Below, in pieces: positions 51,707-64,000 of a DNA stretch of 64,000 nt; position 1 is the stretch's first letter; the number at the start of each line of letters is the position of its first letter. The DNA comes from Parapristionchus giblindavisi. Lineage: Eukaryota; Nematoda; Chromadorea; Rhabditida; Diplogasteridae. Where the stretch lies: NCBI GenBank assembly GCA_943737045.1, contig CALSFV010000226.1:682001-746000 (forward strand), given 5' to 3'. The position numbers and the translations under genes are program-made. The notes below the pieces were generated by a model. It had not been told where the DNA came from. It made no database searches and worked only from the letters and a program-made list of their open reading frames with translations.

Positions 51707-52093
51707 TTTTTTTGAAACACATTTATCAAGAGTTCGCTAGGTCGAAGGCTCTGTTATGCATAGCGATCCAATTCCTGCTCTTCGCTTCGCTTAGGAAGTT
51801 ACATCCAACTGTCTTCCGAAAGAGGTCGCTCCATCTTGTCGGGGGCCTCCCTTTTCTTCTGCTCCGACGGGGGAACCACTCGATCACGGATCGGCTCCAC
51901 TTCGAGCACTCGTCATTGGCGAGCTTATGCACCCAGAGCCACTTCCTCTTCAGCGCTGTACGTACGAAATCCTGAACCAGAGTCATGCCCCGCAACCGCT
52001 CACAAGAGACATGGTCGAGTACGGTGCAGCCCACCATCCAACGCTCCATTTTTCTATGAGCCACGGCTAATCGATTGATTTGTGCTTTATTTA
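51707..52093 (-). mobile_element. RTE-like fragment, copy 6 (subtype b)
   Basis: Same protein as copies 2, 3 and 7. With copy 7 it forms a 2383-bp duplicated block (one chimeric and five plain monomers). The preceding CTATCTTATCG monomer and the following monomers with AAATATTCTGAATGG recur in both. Confidence 0.9.
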
Positions 52094-54089
52094 CTTTTAC
52101 TCTTATTTGATGAAAATCGCTTGTGAAATGTGAAAATGGCAATGATACCTATCTTGTCGTATACCGAACGAAAGAGCAAAGAAATCTGAATACGATGCAC
52201 TTTTCCATTCCTGAACAGCCGTCACATAGGCCAAAATGCTAAATTATCTTCCAGTACTCTTTGCATTTTCGCTACAAAACAATTCATGATAAGTCAAATT
52301 GTCAACGATACTAATCGTGTCATATACCATGTGAAAGAGAAAAATATTCTGAATGGTACACACTTCAGCTCATGTCGAACCGTATTATTTCACAGTCGCC
52401 ACAATGGCCGAAGTACAAAAGTAGCTTTTACTCTTATATGATGAAAATCGCTTGTGAAATGTGAAAATGGCAATGATACCTATCTTGTCGTATACCGAAC
52501 GAAAGAGCAAAAAAAAACTGAATACGATACACTATTCCATTCCTGAACAGCGGTCACATAGGCCAAAATGCTAAATTATCTTCCAGTACTCTTTGCATTT
52601 TCGCTACAAAACAATTCATGACAAGTCAAATTGTCAACGATACTAATCGTGTCATATACCATGTGAAAGAGAAAAAAAATCTGAATCGTACACACTTCAG
52701 CTCATGTCGAACCGTATTATTTCACAGTCGCCACAATGGCCGAAGTACAAAAGTAGCTTTTACTCTTATATGATGAAAATCGCTTGTGAAATGTGATAAT
52801 GGCAATGATACCTATCTTGTCGTATACCGAACGAAAGAGCAAAAAAATCTGAATACGATACACTTTTCCATTCCTGAACAGCGGTCACATAGACCAAAAT
52901 GTTAAATTATCTTCCAGTACTCTTTGCATTTTCGCTACAAAACAATTCATGACAAGTCAAATTGTCAACGATACTAATCGTGTCATATACCATGTGAAAG
53001 AGAAAAAAATTCTGAATCGTACACACTTCAGCTCATGTCGAACCGTATTATTTCACAGTCGCCACAATGGCCGAAGTACAAAAGTAGCTTTTACTCTTAT
53101 ATGATGAAAATCGCTTGTGAAATGTGATAATGGCAATGATACCTATCTTGTCGTATACCGAACGAAAGAGCAAAAAATCTGAATACGATGCACTTTTCCA
53201 TTCCTGAACAGCGGTCACATAGGCCAAAATGCTAAATTATCTTCCAGTACTCTTTGCATTTTCGCTACAAAACAATTCATGACAAGTCAAATTGTCAACG
53301 ATACTAATCGTGTCATATACCATGTGAAAGAGAAAAAAATTCTGAATCGTACACACTTCAGCTCATGTCGAACCGTATTATTTCACAGTCGCCACAATGG
53401 CCGAAGTACAAAAGTAGCTTTTACTCTTATATGATGAAAATCGCTTGTGAAATGTGAAAATGGCAATGATACCTATCTTGTCGTATACCGAACGAAAGAG
53501 CAAAAAAAAACTGAATACGATACACTATTCCATTCCTGAACAGCGGTCACATAGGCCAAAATGCTAAATTATCTTCCAGTACTCTTTGCATTTTCGCTAC
53601 AAAACAATTCATGACAAGTCAAATTGTCAACGATACTAATCGTGTCATTACCATGTGAAAGAGAAAAAAATCTGAATCGTACACACTTCAGCTCATGTCG
53701 AACCGTATTATTTCACAGTCGCCACAATGGCCGAAGTACAAAAGTAGCTTTTACTCTTATATGATGAAAATTGCTTGTGAAATGTGAAAATGGCAATGAT
53801 ACCTATCTTATCGTATACCGAACGAAAGAGCAAAAAAATCTGAATACGATACACTTTTCCATTCCTGAACAGCCGTCACATAGGCCAAAATGCTAAATTA
53901 TCTTCCAGTACTCTTTGCATTTTCGCTACAAAACAATTCATGATAAGTCAAATTGTCAACGATACTAATCGTGTCATATACCATGTGAAAGAGAAAAAAA
54001 TTTTGAATCGTACACACTTCAGCTCATGTCGAACCGTATTATTTCACAGTCGCCACAATGGCCGAAGTACAAAAGTAGCTTTTACTCTT

Positions 54090-54476
54090 TTTTTTTGAAA
54101 CACATTTATCAAGAGTTCGCTAGGTCGAAGGCTCTGTTATGCATAGCGATCCAATTCCTGCTCTTCGCTTCGCTTAGGAAGTTACATCCAACTGTCTTCC
54201 GAAAGAGGTCGCTCCATCTTGTCGGGGGCCTCCCTTTTCTTCTGCTCCGACGGGGGAACCACTCGATCACGGATCGGCTCCACTTCGAGCACTCGTCATT
54301 GGCGAGCTTATGCACCCAGAGCCACTTCCTCTTCAGCGCTGTACGTACGAAATCCTGAACCAGAGTCATGCCCCGCAACCGCTCACAAGAGACATGGTCG
54401 AGTACGGTGCAGCCCACCATCCAACGCTCCATTTTTCTATGAGCCACGGCTAATCGATTGATTTGTGCTTTATTTA
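54090..54476 (-). mobile_element. RTE-like fragment, copy 7 (subtype b)
   Basis: Second member of the 2383-bp duplication that includes copy 6. The insert and both flanks match, and the 138-residue frame is unchanged (54109-54525). Confidence 0.9.
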
Positions 54477-55811
54477 CTTTTACTCTTATTTGATGAAAAT
54501 CGCTTGTGAAATGTGAAAATGGCAATGATACCTATCTTGTCGTATACCGAACGAAAGAGCAAAGAAATCTGAATACGATGCACTTTTCCATTCCTGAACA
54601 GCCGTCACATAGGCCAAAATGCTAAATTATCTTCCAGTACTCTTTGCATTTTCGCTACAAAACAATTCATGATAAGTCAAATTGTCAACGATACTAATCG
54701 TGTCATATACCATGTGAAAGAGAAAAATATTCTGAATGGTACACACTTCAGCTCATGTCGAACCGTATTATTTCACAGTCGCCACAATGGCCGAAGTACA
54801 AAAGTAGCTTTTACTCTTATATGATGAAAATCGCTTGTGAAATGTGAAAATGGCAATGATACCTATCTTGTCGTATACCGAACGAAAGAGCAAAAAAAAC
54901 TGAATACGATACACTATTCCATTCCTGAACAGCGGTCACATAGGCCAAAATGCTAAATTATCTTCCAGTACTCTTTGCATTTTCGCTACAAAACAATTCA
55001 TGACAAGTCAAATTGTCAACGATACTAATCGTGTCATATACCATGTGAAAGAGAAAAAAAATCTGAATCGTACACACTTCAGCTCATGTCGAACCGTATT
55101 ATTTCACAGTCGCCACAATGGCCGAAGTACAAAAGTAGCTTTTACTCTTATATGATGAAAATCGCTTGTGAAATGTGATAATGGCAATGATACCTATCTT
55201 GTCGTATACCGAACGAAAGAGCAAAAAAATCTGAATACGATACACTTTTCCATTCCTGAACAGCGGTCACATAGACCAAAATGTTAAATTATCTTCCAGT
55301 ACTCTTTGCATTTTCGCTACAAAACAATTCATGACAAGTCAAATTGTCAACGATACTAATCGTGTCATATACCATGTGAAAGAGAAAAAAATTCTGAATC
55401 GTACACACTTCAGCTCATGTCGAACCGTATTATTTCACAGTCGCCACAATGGCCGAAGTACAAAAGTAGCTTTTACTCTTATATGATGAAAATCGCTTGT
55501 GAAATGTGATAATGGCAATGATACCTATCTTGTCGTATACCGAACGAAAGAGCAAAAAAATCTGAATACGATGCACTTTTCCATTCCTGAACAGCGGTCA
55601 CATGGGCCAAAATGCTAAATTATCTTCCAGTACTCTTTGCATTTTCGCTACAAAACAATTCATGACAAGTCAAATTGTCAACGATACTAATCGTGTCATA
55701 TACCATGTGAAAGAGAAAAAAATTCTGAATCGTACACACTTCAGCTCATGTCGAACCGTATTATTTCACAGTCGCCACAATGGCCGAAGTACAAAAGGAG
55801 CTTTTACTCTT

Positions 55812-56197
55812 TTTTTTTAAACACATTTATCAAGAGTTCGTTAGGTCGAAGGCTGTGTCATGCATAGTGATTCAATTCCTGCTCTTCGCTTCGCTTAGGA
55901 AGTTACATCCAACTGTCTTCCGAAAGAGGTCGCTCCATCTTGTCGGGGGCCTCCCTTTTCTTCTGCTCCGACGGGGGAACCACTCGATCACGGATCGGCT
56001 CCACTTCGAGCACTCGTCATTGGCGAGCTTATGCACCCAGAGCCACTTCCTCTTCAGCGCTGTACGTACGAAATCCTGAACCAGAGTCATGCCCCGCAAC
56101 CGCTCACAAGAGACATGGTCGAGTACGGTGCAGCCCACCATCCAACGCTCCATTTTTCTTTGAGCCACGGCTAATCGATTCATTTGTGCTTTATTTA
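55812..56197 (-). pseudogene. RTE-like fragment, copy 8, with a premature stop
   Basis: A G-to-A change in the last Trp codon (minus strand TGG to TGA, at 55872-55874) removes the final 14 residues. The 5' AAACAC of the tail region replaces GAAACAC, and GTCATGCATAGTGATTC carries further changes. This is the most diverged copy. It mixes the AAAAGGAGC left flank of subtype a with the CTTATTTG right flank of subtype b, which suggests exchange between subtypes. Confidence 0.88.
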
Positions 56198-57200
56198 CTT
56201 TTACTCTTATTTGATGAAAATCGCTTGTGAAATGTGAAAATGGCAATGATACCTATCTTGTCGTATACCGAACGAAAGAGCAAAGAAATCTGAATACGAT
56301 GCACTTTTCCATTCCTGAACAGCCGTCACATAGGCCAAAATGCTAAATTATCTTCCAGTACTCTTTGCATTTTCGCTACAAAACAATTCATGATAAGTCA
56401 AATTGTCAACGATACTAATCGTGTCATATACCATATGAAAGAGAAAAATATTCTGAATGGTACACACTTCAGCTCATGTCGAACCGTATTATTTCACAGT
56501 CGCCACAATGGCCGAAGTACAAAAGTAGCTTTTACTCTTATATGATGAAAATCGCTTGTGAAATGTGAAAATGGCAATGATACCTATCTTGTCGTATACC
56601 GAACGAAAGAGCAAAAAAAAACTGAATACGATACACTATTCCATTCCTGAACAGCGGTCACATAGGCCAAAATGCTAAATTATCTTCCAGTACTCTTGCA
56701 TTTTCGCTACAAAACAATTCATGACAAGTCAAATTGTCAACGATACTAATCGTGTCATATACCATGTGAAAGAGAAAAAAATCTGAATCGTACACACTTC
56801 AGCTCATGTCGAACCGTATTATTTCACAGTCGCCACAATGGCCGAAGTATAAAAGTAGCTTTTACTCTTATATGATGAAAATCGCTTGTGAAATGTGATA
56901 ATGGCAATGATACCTATCTTGTCGTATACCGAACGAAAGAGCAAAAAAATCTGAATACGATACACTTTTCCATTCCTGAACAGCGGTCACATAGACCAAA
57001 ATGCTAAATTATCTTCCAGTACTCTTTGCATTTTCGCTACAAAACAATTCATGACAAGTCAAATTGTCAACGATACTAATCGTGTCATATACCATGTGAA
57101 AGAGAAAAAAATTCTGAATCGTACACACTTCAGCTCATGTCGAACCGTATTATTTCACAGTCGCCACAATGGCCGAAGTACAAAAGTAGCTTTTACTCTT

Positions 57201-57587
57201 TTTTTTTGAAACACATTTATCAAGAGTTCGTTAGGTCGAAGGCTCTGTTATGCATAGCGATCCAATTCCTGCTCTTCGCTTCGCTTAAGAAGTTACATCC
57301 AAATGTCTTCCGAAAGAGGTCGCTCCATCTTGTCGGGGGCCTCCCTTTTCTTCTGCTCCGACGGGGGAACCACTCGATCACGGATCGGCTCCACTTCGAG
57401 CACTCGTCATTGGCGAGCTTATACACCCAGAGCCACTTCCTCTTCAGCGCTGTACGTACGAAATCCTGAACCAGAGTCATGCCCCGCAACCGCTCACAAG
57501 AGACATGGTCGAGTACGGTGCAGCCCACCATCCAACGCTCCATTTTTCTTTGAGCCACGGCTAATCGATTCATTTGTGCTTTATTTA
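57201..57587 (-). mobile_element. RTE-like fragment, copy 9 (subtype c)
   Basis: Subtype c is defined by WVYKLA in place of WVHKLA and KTFG in place of KTVG. Copy 9 has in addition a private G-to-A change (CTTAAGAAG) that is silent in the reverse transcriptase frame. It begins the regular 1060/1391-bp alternation that runs to the end of the window. Confidence 0.9.
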
Positions 57588-58260
57588 CTTTTACTCTTAT
57601 ATGATGAAAATCGCTTGTGAAATGTGAAAATGGCAATGATACCTATCTTGTCGTATACCGAACGAAAGAGCAAAGAAATCTGAATACGATGCACTTTTCC
57701 ATTCCTGAACAGCCGTCACATAGGCCAAAATGCTAAATTATCTTCCAGTACTCTTTGCATTTTCGCTACAAGACAATTCATGACAAGTCAAATTGTCAAC
57801 GATACTAATCGTGTCATATACCATGTGAAAGAGAAAAAAAATCTGAATCGTACACACTTCAGCTCATGTCGAACCGTATTATTGCACAGTCGCCACAATA
57901 GCCGAAGTACAAAAGTAGCTTTTACTCTTATATGATGAAAATTGCTTGTGAAATGTGAAAATGGCAATGATACCTATCTTATCGTATACCGAACGAAAGA
58001 GCAAAAAAATCTGAATACGATACACTTTTCCATTACTGAACAGCCGTCACATAGGCCAAAATGCTAAATTATCTTCCAGTACTCTTTGCATTTTCGCTAC
58101 AAAACAATTCATGATAAGTCAAATTGTCAACGATACTAATCGTGTCATATACCACGTGAAAGAGAAAAAAATTCTGAATCGTACACACTTCAGCTCATGT
58201 CGAACCGTATTATTTCACAGTCGCCACAATGGCCGAAGTACAAAAGTAGCTTTTACTCTT

Positions 58261-58646
58261 TTTTTTGAAACACATTTATCAAGAGTTCGTTAGGTCGAAG
58301 GCTCTGTTATGCATAGCGATCCAATTCCTGCTCTTCGCTTCGCTTAGGAAGTTACATCCAAATGTCTTCCGAAAGAGGTCGCTCCATCTTGTCGGGGGCC
58401 TCCCTTTTCTTCTGCTCCGACGGGGGAACCACTCGATCACGGATCGGCTCCACTTCGAGCACTCGTCATTGGCGAGCTTATACACCCAGAGCCACTTCCT
58501 CTTCAGCGCTGTACGTACGAAATCCTGAACCAGAGTCATGCCCCGCAACCGCTCACAAGAGACATGGTCGAGTACGGTGCAGCCCACCATCCAACGCTCC
58601 ATTTTTCTTTGAGCCACGGCTAATCGATTCATTTGTGCTTTATTTA
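58261..58646 (-). mobile_element. RTE-like fragment, copy 10 (subtype c)
   Basis: Same protein as copy 9, and 1060 bp from it. The T-run is one shorter. The preceding plain monomer has the private variants ATTGCACAG and CACAATAGCC, which recur near 58941 and 60332 and tie copies 10-12 to the same expansion. Confidence 0.9.
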
Positions 58647-59650
58647 CTTTTACTCTTATATGATGAAAATCGCTTGTGAAATGTGAAAATGGCAATGATA
58701 CCTATCTTGTCGTATACCGAACGAAAGAGCAAAGAAATCTGAATACGATGCACTTTTCCATTCCTGAACAGCCGTCACATAGGCCAAAATGCTAAATTAT
58801 CTTCCAGTACTCTTTGCATTTTCGCTACAAGACAATTCATGACAAGTCAAATTGTCAACGATACTAATCGTGTCATATACCATGTGAAAGAGAAAAAAAA
58901 TCTGAATCGTACACACTTCAGCTCATGTCGAACCGTATTATTGCACAGTCGCCACAATAGCCGAAGTACAAAAGTAGCTTTTACTCTTATATGATGAAAA
59001 TCGCTTGTGAAATGTGATAATGACAATGATACCTATCTTGTCGTATACCGAACGAAAGAGCAAAAAAATCTGAATACGATGCACTTTTCCATTCCTGAAC
59101 AGCGGTCACATAGGCCAAAATGCTAAATTATCTTCCAGTACTCTTTGCATTTTCGCTACAAAACAATTCATGATAAGTCAAATTGTCAACGATACTAATC
59201 GTGTCATTACCATGTGAAAGAGAAAAAAAATCTGAATCGTACACACTTCAGTTCATGTCGAACCGTATTATTTCACAGTCGCCACAATGGCCGAAGTACA
59301 AAAGTAGCTTTTACTCTTATATGATGAAAATTGCTTGTGAAATGTGAAAATGGCAATGATACCTATCTTATCGTATACCGAACGAAAGAGCAAAAAAATC
59401 TGAATACGATACACTTTTCCATTACTGAACAGCCGTCACATAGGCCAAAATGCTAAATTATCTTCCAGTACTCTTTGCATTTTCGCTACAAAACAATTCA
59501 TGATAAGTCAAATTGTCAACGATACTAATCGTGTCATATACCACGTGAAAGAGAAAAAAAATTCTGAATCGTACACACTTCAGCTCATGTCGAACCGTAT
59601 TATTTCACAGTCGCCACAATGGCCGAAGTACAAAAGTAGCTTTTACTCTT

Positions 59651-60037
59651 TTTTTTTGAAACACATTTATCAAGAGTTCGTTAGGTCGAAGGCTCTGTTA
59701 TGCATAGCGATCCAATTCCTGCTCTTCGCTTCGCTTAGGAAGTTACATCCAAATGTCTTCCGAAAGAGGTCGCTCCATCTTGTCGGGGGCCTCCCTTTTC
59801 TTCTGCTCCGACGGGGGAACCACTCGATCACGGATCGGCTCCACTTCGAGCACTCGTCATTGGCGAGCTTATACACCCAGAGCCACTTCCTCTTCAGCGC
59901 TGTACGTACGAAATCCTGAACCAGAGTCATGCCCCGCAACCGCTCACAAGAGACATGGTCGAGTACGGTGCAGCCCACCATCCAACGCTCCATTTTTCTT
60001 TGAGCCACGGCTAATCGATTCATTTGTGCTTTATTTA
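59651..60037 (-). mobile_element. RTE-like fragment, copy 11 (subtype c)
   Basis: Same protein as copies 9 and 10. It lies 1391 bp after copy 10, with two plain monomers between. The preceding monomer has CATATACCACGTG, shared with copies 10 and 14. Confidence 0.9.
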
Positions 60038-60710
60038 CTTTTACTCTTATATGATGAAAATCGCTTGTGAAATGTGAAAATGGCAATGATACCTATCTTG
60101 TCGTATACCGAACGAAAGAGCAAAGAAATCTGAATACGATGCACTTTTCCATTCCTGAACAGCCGTCACATAGGCCAAAATGCTAAATTATCTTCCAGTA
60201 CTCTTTGCATTTTCGCTACAAGACAATTCATGACAAGTCAAATTGTCAACGATACTAATCGTGTCATATACCATGTGAAAGAGAAAAAAAATCTGAATCG
60301 TACACACTTCAGCTCATGTCGAACCGTATTATTGCACAGTCGCCACAATAGCCGAAGTACAAAAGTAGCTTTTACTCTTATATGATGAAAATCGCTTGTG
60401 AAATGTGATAATGACAATGATACCTATCTTGTCGTATACCGAACGAAAGAGCAAAAAAATCTGAATACGATGCACTTTTCCATTCCTGAACAGCGGTCAC
60501 ATAGGCCAAAATGCTAAATTATCTTCCAGTACTCTTTGCATTTTCGCTACAAAACAATTCATGATAAGTCAAATTGTCAACGATACTAATCGTGTCATAT
60601 ACCATGTGAAAGAGAAAAATATTCTGAATCGTACACACTTCAGCTCATGTCGAACCGTATTATTTCACAGTCGCCACAATGGCCGAAGTACAAAAGTAGC
60701 TTTTACTCTT

Positions 60711-61096
60711 TTTTTTGAAACACATTTATCAAGAGTTCGTTAGGTCGAAGGCTCTGTTATGCATAGCGATCCAATTCCTGCTCTTCGCTTCGCTTAGGAA
60801 GTTACATCCAACTGTCTTCCGAAAGAGGTCGCTCCATCTTGTCGGGGGCCTCCCTTTTCTTCTGCTCCGACGGGGGAACCACTCGATCACGGATCGGCTC
60901 CACTTCGAGCACTCGTCATTGGCGAGCTTATGCACCCAGAGCCACTTCCTCTTCAGCGCTGTACGTACGAAATCCTGAACCAGAGTCATGCCCCGCAACC
61001 GCTCACAAGAGACATGGTCGAGCACGGTGCAGCCCACCATCCAACGCTCCATTTTTCTTTGAGCCACGGCTAATCGATTCATTTGTGCTTTATTTA
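60711..61096 (-). mobile_element. RTE-like fragment, copy 12, a mosaic of subtypes a and c
   Basis: The left end reads GAAGGCTCTG, as in subtypes b and c. The rest has AACTGTCTTCC, TATGCACCC and GAGCACGG, as in subtype a. The encoded protein ends RAFDLTNS but retains WVHKLA and KTVG. A switch between parents therefore lies in the first ~150 bp of the insert, consistent with gene conversion or unequal crossover inside the chimeric repeat. Confidence 0.88.
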
Positions 61097-62100
61097 CTTT
61101 TACTCTTATATGATGAAAATCGCTTGTGAAATGTGATAATGGCAATGATACCTATCTTGTCGTATACCGAACGAAAGAGCAAAAAAATCTGAATACGATA
61201 CACTTTTCCATTCCTGAACAGCGGTCACATAGACCAAAATGCTAAATTATCTTCCAGTACTCTTTGCATTTTCGCTACAAAACAATTCATGACAAGTCAA
61301 ATTGTCAACGATACTAATCGTGTCATATACCATGTGAAAGAGAAAAAAATTCTGAATCGTACACACTTCAGCTCATGTCGAACAGTATTATTTCACAGTC
61401 GCCACAATGGCCGAAGTACAAAAGTAGCTTTTACTCTTATATGATGAAAATCGCTTGTGAAATGTGATAATGGCAATGATACCTATCTTGTCGTATACCG
61501 AACGAAAGAGCAAAAAAATCTGAATACGATGCACTTTTCCATTCCTGAACAGCGGTCACATAGGCCAAAATGCTAAATTATCTTCCAGTACTCTTTGCAT
61601 TTTCGCTACAAAACAATTCATGACAAGTCAAATTGTCAACGATACTAATCGTGTCATATACCATGTGAAAGAGAAAAAAATTCTGAATCGTACACACTTC
61701 AGCTCATGTCGAACAGTATTATTTCACAGTCGCCACAATGGCCGAAGTACAAAAGTAGCTTTTACTCTTATATGATGAAAATCGCTTGTGAAATGTGATA
61801 ATGGCAATGATACCTATCTTGTCGTATACCGAACGAAAGAGCAAAAAAATCTGAATACGATGCACTTTTCCATTCCTGAACAGCGGTCACATAGGCCAAA
61901 ATGCTAAATTATCTTCCAGTACTCTTTGCATTTTCGCTACAAAACAATTCATGACAAGTCAAATTGTCAACGATACTAATCGTGTCATATACCATGTGAA
62001 AGAGAAAAAAATTCTGAATCGTACACACTTCAGCTCATGTCGAACCGTACTATTTCACAGTCGCCACAATGGCCGAAGTACAAAAGGAGCTTTTACTCTT

Positions 62101-62487
62101 TTTTTTTGAAACACATTTATCAAGAGTTCGTTAGGTCGAAGGCTGTGTTATGCATAGCGATCCAATTCCTGCTCTTCGCTTCGCTTAGGAAGTTACATCC
62201 AACTGTCTTCCGAAAGAGGTCGCTCCATCTTGTCGGGGGCCTCCCTTTTCTTCTGCTCCGACGGGGGAACCACTCGATCACGGATCGGCTCCACTTCGAG
62301 CACTCGTCATTGGCGAGCTTATGCACCCAGAGCCACTTCCTCTTCAGCGCTGTACGTACGAAATCCTGAACCAGAGTCATGCCCCGCAACCGCTCACAAG
62401 AGACATGGTCGAGCACGGTGCAGCCCACCATCCAACGCTCCATTTTTCTTTGAGCCACGGCTAATCGATTCATTTGTGCTTTATTTA
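62101..62487 (-). mobile_element. RTE-like fragment, copy 13 (subtype a)
   Basis: The 138-residue frame matches copies 4 and 5. The upstream satellite has the private change CCGTACTATTTC, and the two monomers before it share AACAGTATTATT, a pair duplicated at 61383 and 61712. Confidence 0.9.
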
Positions 62488-63159
62488 CTTTTACTCTTAT
62501 ATGATGAAAATCGCTTGTGAAATGTGAAAATGGCAATGATACCTATCTTGTCGTATACCGAACGAAAGAGCAAAGAAATCTGAATACGATGCACTTTTCC
62601 ATTCCTGAACAGCCGTCACATAGGCCAAAATGCTAAATTGTCTTCCAGTACTCTTTGCATTTTCGCTTCAAAACAATTCATGATAAGTCAAATTGTCAAC
62701 GATACTAATCGTGTCATTACCATGTGAAAGAGAAAAAAAATCTGAATCGTACACACTTCAGCTCATGTCGAACCGTAGTATTTCACAGTCGCCACAATGG
62801 CCGAAGTACAAAAGTAGCTTTTACTCTTATATGATGAAAATTGCTTGTGAAATGTGAAAATGGCAATGATACCTATCTTATCGTATACCGAACGAAAGAG
62901 CAAAAAAATCTGAATACGATACACTTTTCCATTCCTGAACAGCCGTCACATAGGCCAAAATGCTAAATTATCTTCCAGTACTCTTTGCATTTTCGCTACA
63001 AAACAATTTATGATAAGTCAAATTGTCAACGATACTAATCGTGTCATATACCACGTGAAAGAGAAAAAAATTCTGAATCGTACACACTTCAGCTCATGTC
63101 GAACCGTATTATTTCACAGTCGCCACAATGGCCGAAGTACAAAAGTAGCTTTTACTCTT

Positions 63160-63547
63160 TTTTTTTTGAAACACATTTATCAAGAGTTCGTTAGGTCGAA
63201 GGCTCTGTTATGCATAGCGATCCAATTCCTGCTCTTCGCTTCGCTTAGGAAGTTACATCCAAATGTCTTCCGAAAGAGGTCGCTCCATCTTGTCGGGGGC
63301 CTCCCTTTTCTTCTGCTCCGACGGGGGAACCACTCGATCACGGATCGGCTCCACTTCGAGCACTCGTCATTGGCGAGCTTATACACCCAGAGCCACTTCC
63401 TCTTCAGCGCTGTACGTACGAAATCCTGAACCAGAGTCATGCCCCGCAACCGCTCACAAGAGACATGGTCGAGTACGGTGCAGCCCACCATCCAACGCTC
63501 CATTTTTCTTTGAGCCACAGCTAATCGATTCATTTGTGCTTTATTTA
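63160..63547 (-). mobile_element. RTE-like fragment, copy 14 (subtype c)
   Basis: Last complete copy in the window. Its T-run of ten is the longest seen. One private change (GCCACAGCTAA) is silent in the reverse transcriptase frame. The frame is intact (63180-63596). Confidence 0.9.
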
Positions 63548-64000
63548 CTTTTACTCTTATATGATGAAAATCGCTTGTGAAATGTGAAAATGGCAATGAT
63601 ACCTATCTTGTCGTATACCGAACGAAAGAGCAAAGAAATCTGAATACGATGCACTTTTCCATTCCTGAACAGCCGTCACATAGGCCAAAATGCTAAATTA
63701 TCTTCCAGTACTCTTTGCATTTTCGCTACAAAACAATTCATGACAAGTCAAATTGTCAACGATACTAATCGTGTCATATACCATGTGAAAGAGAAAAAAA
63801 TTCTGAATCGTACACACTTCAGCGCATGTCGAACCGTATTATTTCACAGTCGCCACAATGGCCGAAGTACAAAAGTAGCTTTTACTCTTATATGATGAAA
63901 ATTGCTTGTGAAATGTGAAAATGGCAATGATACCTATCTTATCGTATACCGAACGAAAGAGCAAAAAAATCTGAATACGATACACTTTTCCATTCCTGAA

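Larger units (their letters stand above)
47260..57200 (+). repeat. Satellite with chimeric copies 4 to 8 at irregular spacing
   Basis: Plain monomers separate inserts at spacings of about 2383, 1060, 1391, 2383, 1720 and 1390 bp. Allowing for small indels, these equal one chimeric unit of about 729 bp plus one to five plain monomers. The 2383-bp block around copy 6 recurs around copy 7. No additional transposon or gene is found in the plain monomers. Confidence 0.92.
57588..64000 (+). repeat. Regular higher-order array of chimeric and plain monomers
   Basis: From copy 9 to copy 14 the inserts are spaced 1060, 1391, 1059, 1391 and 1060 bp, an alternating pattern with a full period of about 2451 bp (two chimeric and three plain monomers). 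The array is cut by the window edge, so its extent is unknown. Confidence 0.92.

Noticed and set aside
40127..63547. Fourteen independent retrotransposon insertions at a hotspot
   Set aside because: Identical truncation point, target duplication, orientation and shared flanking variants make a single insertion followed by amplification far simpler.
1..64000. tRNA, rRNA or telomeric repeats
   Set aside because: No cloverleaf-like gene, rRNA segment or short telomere-type repeat was seen. The only tRNA-like sequence is the 13-nt primer site.
1..64000. Assigning the window to a named species
   Set aside because: The satellite is not one I recognise, and the retrotransposon motifs are broadly animal. 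A nematode origin is only a possibility.

Overview
The window is a eukaryotic, almost certainly animal, heterochromatic region built from one satellite DNA family. A nematode is plausible but cannot be proved from this sequence. About 51 kb consists of head-to-tail copies of a roughly 331-bp, A+T-rich monomer; I estimate about 155-160 monomers from length. No ordinary host gene, tRNA, rRNA or prokaryote-like feature is visible. The only genuine long reading frame belongs to a retrotransposon.

Layout. Positions 1-1456 are satellite. Positions 1457-8511 are one complete-looking LTR retrotransposon on the minus strand, with identical 367-bp LTRs, a 4-bp CCTG target duplication, a primer-binding site, a purine tract and one 1821-residue Gag-protease frame. 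It lacks reverse transcriptase, RNase H and a recognisable integrase core, so it looks non-autonomous. Positions 8512-40126 are uninterrupted satellite. Within this stretch, 8.5-16.7 kb mixes full monomers with a 221-bp deletion variant in higher-order patterns. The 16.7-40.1 kb part shows block duplications of 3, 5, 9 and about 21 monomers. From 40127 to the end, 14 monomers carry the same 387-bp insert. The insert is a 5'-truncated non-LTR (RTE-like) retrotransposon 3' end with an A-tail and an 11-bp target duplication. All copies share the same junctions, so one insertion was amplified as part of the satellite. Towards the right end the copies alternate at about 1060 and 1391 bp.

Interpretation. 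The 331-bp monomer is itself a diverged dimer of a unit of about 165 bp, a nucleosome-like length. Together with the higher-order repeats this is typical of centromeric or pericentromeric arrays evolving by unequal exchange and gene conversion, though centromere function is not shown. The most unusual items are the captured retrotransposon fragment amplified as a new chimeric monomer of about 729 bp, and the Gag-protease element whose frame runs through its own purine tract into the 3' LTR.
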